Shown piece by piece: positions 13,228 through 14,640 of a stretch of DNA of 14,640 bases. Positions within the stretch are counted from its first letter, which is position 1, and each line of letters begins with the position of its first letter. Origin of the DNA: Candidatus Hydrogenedentota bacterium (GTDB lineage: Bacteria > Hydrogenedentota > Hydrogenedentia > Hydrogenedentiales > GCA-2746185); assembly GCA_012965445.1 (NCBI GenBank), contig DTSJ01000066.1, positions 2,394 through 17,033 on the forward strand. The letters are read 5' to 3'. The translations under genes were made by a program, and so were the position numbers. The notes below the pieces were generated by a model. That model had not been told where the DNA came from, ran no database searches, and saw nothing but the letters and a program-made list of their open reading frames with translations.

Positions 13228-14424
13228 ATGCAACTCACCGAACAACATGAACAAATACGCTCGACGATCAAGAGATTTGTCGAAGCCGAAGTAAACCCCT
13301 ACGTGGACGAGTGGGAAGAAGCCGAAATTTTTCCTGCACACGACATCTTCAAGAAACTCGGCGACCTCGGATTGCTGGGCATCACGAAGCCTGAGGAATA
13401 CGGCGGCATGAGCCTTGATTACTCCTACCAGGCCGTCATGGATGAAGCGCTTGGCTGGTGCAACTGCGGCGGCATACCCATGGCCATTGGCGTGCAGACT
13501 GATATGGCAACGCCCGCCCTCGCACGATTCGGGTCGGACTACGTGAAGGAGGAATTTCTTCGTCCGAGCATCGCGGGAGACAAGGTTGGCTGCATCGGCG
13601 TTTCAGAAGTCGGCGCTGGTTCTGACGTGGCCAACATTGTCACGCGCGCCGTGCGCGACGGCGACGACTATGTCATCAACGGCGGCAAAATGTGGATCAC
13701 GAGCGGCACGCAAGGCGACTGGATCTGCCTGTTGTGCAATACCGACAATGACGACAACAAGCACCGCAACAAGACGATAATCTGTGTTCCTCTCATGGAA
13801 GACGGCAAATGCTATCCAGGCGTGACGGTCGAGCGCAAACTCAAAAAAATGGGTATGCGCTGCTCAGACACGGCCGAACTTCATTTCGAAGATGTACGGG
13901 TGCCTGCCAAAAACATTGTTGGTGAAGAAGGCATGGGCTTCACGTACCAGATGATGCAGTTCCAGGAAGAGCGTATGTATTCCGCGCTCTCATCACTCAC
14001 GAGCCTGACCCGCACCATAGACGAAACGATTAAATATACGTCTCAGCGAGAAGTTTTCGGAAAGCCGCTCATCGACAATCAGGTCATCCATTTCCGCATG
14101 GCCGAACTCGCGACCGAAGTGGAAGCGCTGCGCGCACTGACGTGGAAGTCCGTGGAAATGCACATCAACGGCGAAGACTGCACCAAACTCGCCTCCATGG
14201 CAAAACTCAAGTCGGGACGCCTGGGACGTGAAGTCAATGACGCGTGCCTGCAATACTGGGGCGGCATGGGCTTTATGGACGCCGGCATCGGGTGCATGAG
14301 GGGCATGATGCGGAGAGGCAGCGACGCAGAAATGTCTGCGGCGGAAATGGAGTTGTTGTGCGACGCGATGGAACTCCTTGCTGGCCACGACAACCATGAC
14401 GTGAGCGTTGCTGTTGTTTGGTGA
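13228..14424 (+). CDS. Acyl-CoA dehydrogenase with abnormal C-terminus
   Basis: This is a 398-residue flavoenzyme of fatty-acid or branched-chain acyl-CoA oxidation. The family pattern is strong for the first 350 residues: the N-terminal helical domain; the FAD/acyl-CoA signature GCIGVSEVGAGSDVANI (121-137); YVINGGKMWITSG (148-160); KKMGMRCSDTAELHFEDVRVP (the 206-226 segment); ERMYSALS, with a possible catalytic Glu near 248; SQREVFGKPL; and CLQYWGGMGFM (340-350). After residue 350 (base 14278) the expected end with an 'IGGGADEVML'-type motif is missing. In its place stands a Met/Arg-rich stretch (GCMRGMMRRGSDAEM). A frameshift, a deletion or a chimeric contig end is likely. GGAG lies about 8 bases before the ATG. 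The 72-base gap from the phosphatase suggests a separate unit. Confidence 0.88.
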   Translation: MQLTEQHEQIRSTIKRFVEAEVNPYVDEWEEAEIFPAHDIFKKLGDLGLLGITKPEEYGGMSLDYSYQAVMDEALGWCNCGGIPMAIGVQTDMATPALARFGSDYVKEEFLRPSIAGDKVGCIGVSEVGAGSDVANIVTRAVRDGDDYVINGGKMWITSGTQGDWICLLCNTDNDDNKHRNKTIICVPLMEDGKCYPGVTVERKLKKMGMRCSDTAELHFEDVRVPAKNIVGEEGMGFTYQMMQFQEERMYSALSSLTSLTRTIDETIKYTSQREVFGKPLIDNQVIHFRMAELATEVEALRALTWKSVEMHINGEDCTKLASMAKLKSGRLGREVNDACLQYWGGMGFMDAGIGCMRGMMRRGSDAEMSAAEMELLCDAMELLAGHDNHDVSVAVVW

Positions 14425-14570
14425 TGGATGGAATAGTAAGGGTGGGTTGTAGGTTGGTTGTCGTTTTTGTTGATGTGAGCACTCGTCTCTGCACGGCAGT
14501 CGGTCTGTGACTGCTGCGGCGATCCCCTGGAGACTGCGCTGCGGCTACCGTGTCTGCACGTGTGTTGCAG
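14425..14570 (+). other. Non-coding tail, G/T-rich, no gene seen
   Basis: After the acyl-CoA dehydrogenase stop the sequence has no convincing reading frame on either strand and is markedly G/T-biased on the plus strand. It leads directly into the simple repeat. I see no terminator hairpin with a T tract. Confidence 0.5.
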
Positions 14571-14640
14571 GTATGTGTATGTATGTGTGTATGTGTGTAT
14601 GTATGTATGTATGTATGTGTGTATGTATGTGTATATGTGT
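14571..14640. repeat. Simple-sequence repeat, TATG/TG-type microsatellite at window edge
   Basis: About 70 bases made almost only of TATG and TGTG units (for example GTATGTATGTATG) run to the end of the window. Such repeats are rare in bacterial chromosomes. At a contig end they often mark an assembly dead end. Confidence 0.9.

Overview
The window looks like one bacterial metagenome-type contig from a Gram-negative, oxygen-tolerant heterotroph. I infer this from several secreted or lipoprotein enzymes with ordinary Sec signal peptides, an oxygen-dependent coproporphyrinogen oxidase (HemF), an A-type iron-sulfur carrier and a type II toxin-antitoxin pair. The mix of sialidase, SGNH hydrolase, beta-helix carbohydrate-active protein and propeller lipoprotein recalls the PVC superphylum or Hydrogenedentota-like marine and freshwater degraders. 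That placement is a guess from gene content, because no rRNA or other phylogenetic marker is present.

Layout. (1) 1-650, minus: N-terminal part of a lipoprotein with regulator-propeller blades, cut by the window edge. At the very edge the propeller coding appears to flip to the other strand. (2) 2511-714, minus: a tightly coupled operon of a HEAT-like/YbjN-like protein, a pentapeptide-repeat protein with a Cys/His N-terminus, and a glyoxalase II-like metallo-hydrolase. (3) 2688-2978, plus: a small membrane protein with a polybasic tail. It faces the Fe-S operon 3971-3039 (minus: CSSC-domain protein, then A-type carrier), with a clear terminator between them. (4) 4144-4757, plus: a Phd/VapB-type antitoxin and a PIN toxin that lacks one catalytic acid. 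(5) 6643-4754, minus: a GH33-type sialidase followed by TerC. (6) 6754-9869, plus: SGNH hydrolase, HemF and a secreted beta-helix protein in one run. (7) 10328-9909 and 10976-10446, minus: a DUF4870-type membrane protein and an unrecognised Cys-rich protein. (8) 11131-14424, plus: exported MBL-fold hydrolase, exported purple-acid-phosphatase-like enzyme, acyl-CoA dehydrogenase.

How they work together. Regions 5 and 6 diverge from a short shared upstream region and together give a small extracellular glycan toolkit: sialic acid release, ester or acetyl removal, and a beta-helix lyase/hydrolase fold. Two cytoplasmic or membrane functions, HemF and TerC, are embedded in it. Region 3 links cluster delivery to a thiol/redox-type domain. 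The rest is ordinary metabolism and stress housekeeping.

Both ends of the window look abnormal: an apparent strand flip on the left, and on the right an acyl-CoA dehydrogenase whose C-terminus loses the family signature before the sequence runs into a TATG/TG microsatellite. The most likely reading is contig-end artefacts. I see no CRISPR array, integrase, IS element, tRNA or rRNA, and no convincing large new defence system. The most unusual pieces are the substituted PIN toxin, the CSSC/A-type carrier pair, the Cys-rich orphan and the three-gene pentapeptide operon.
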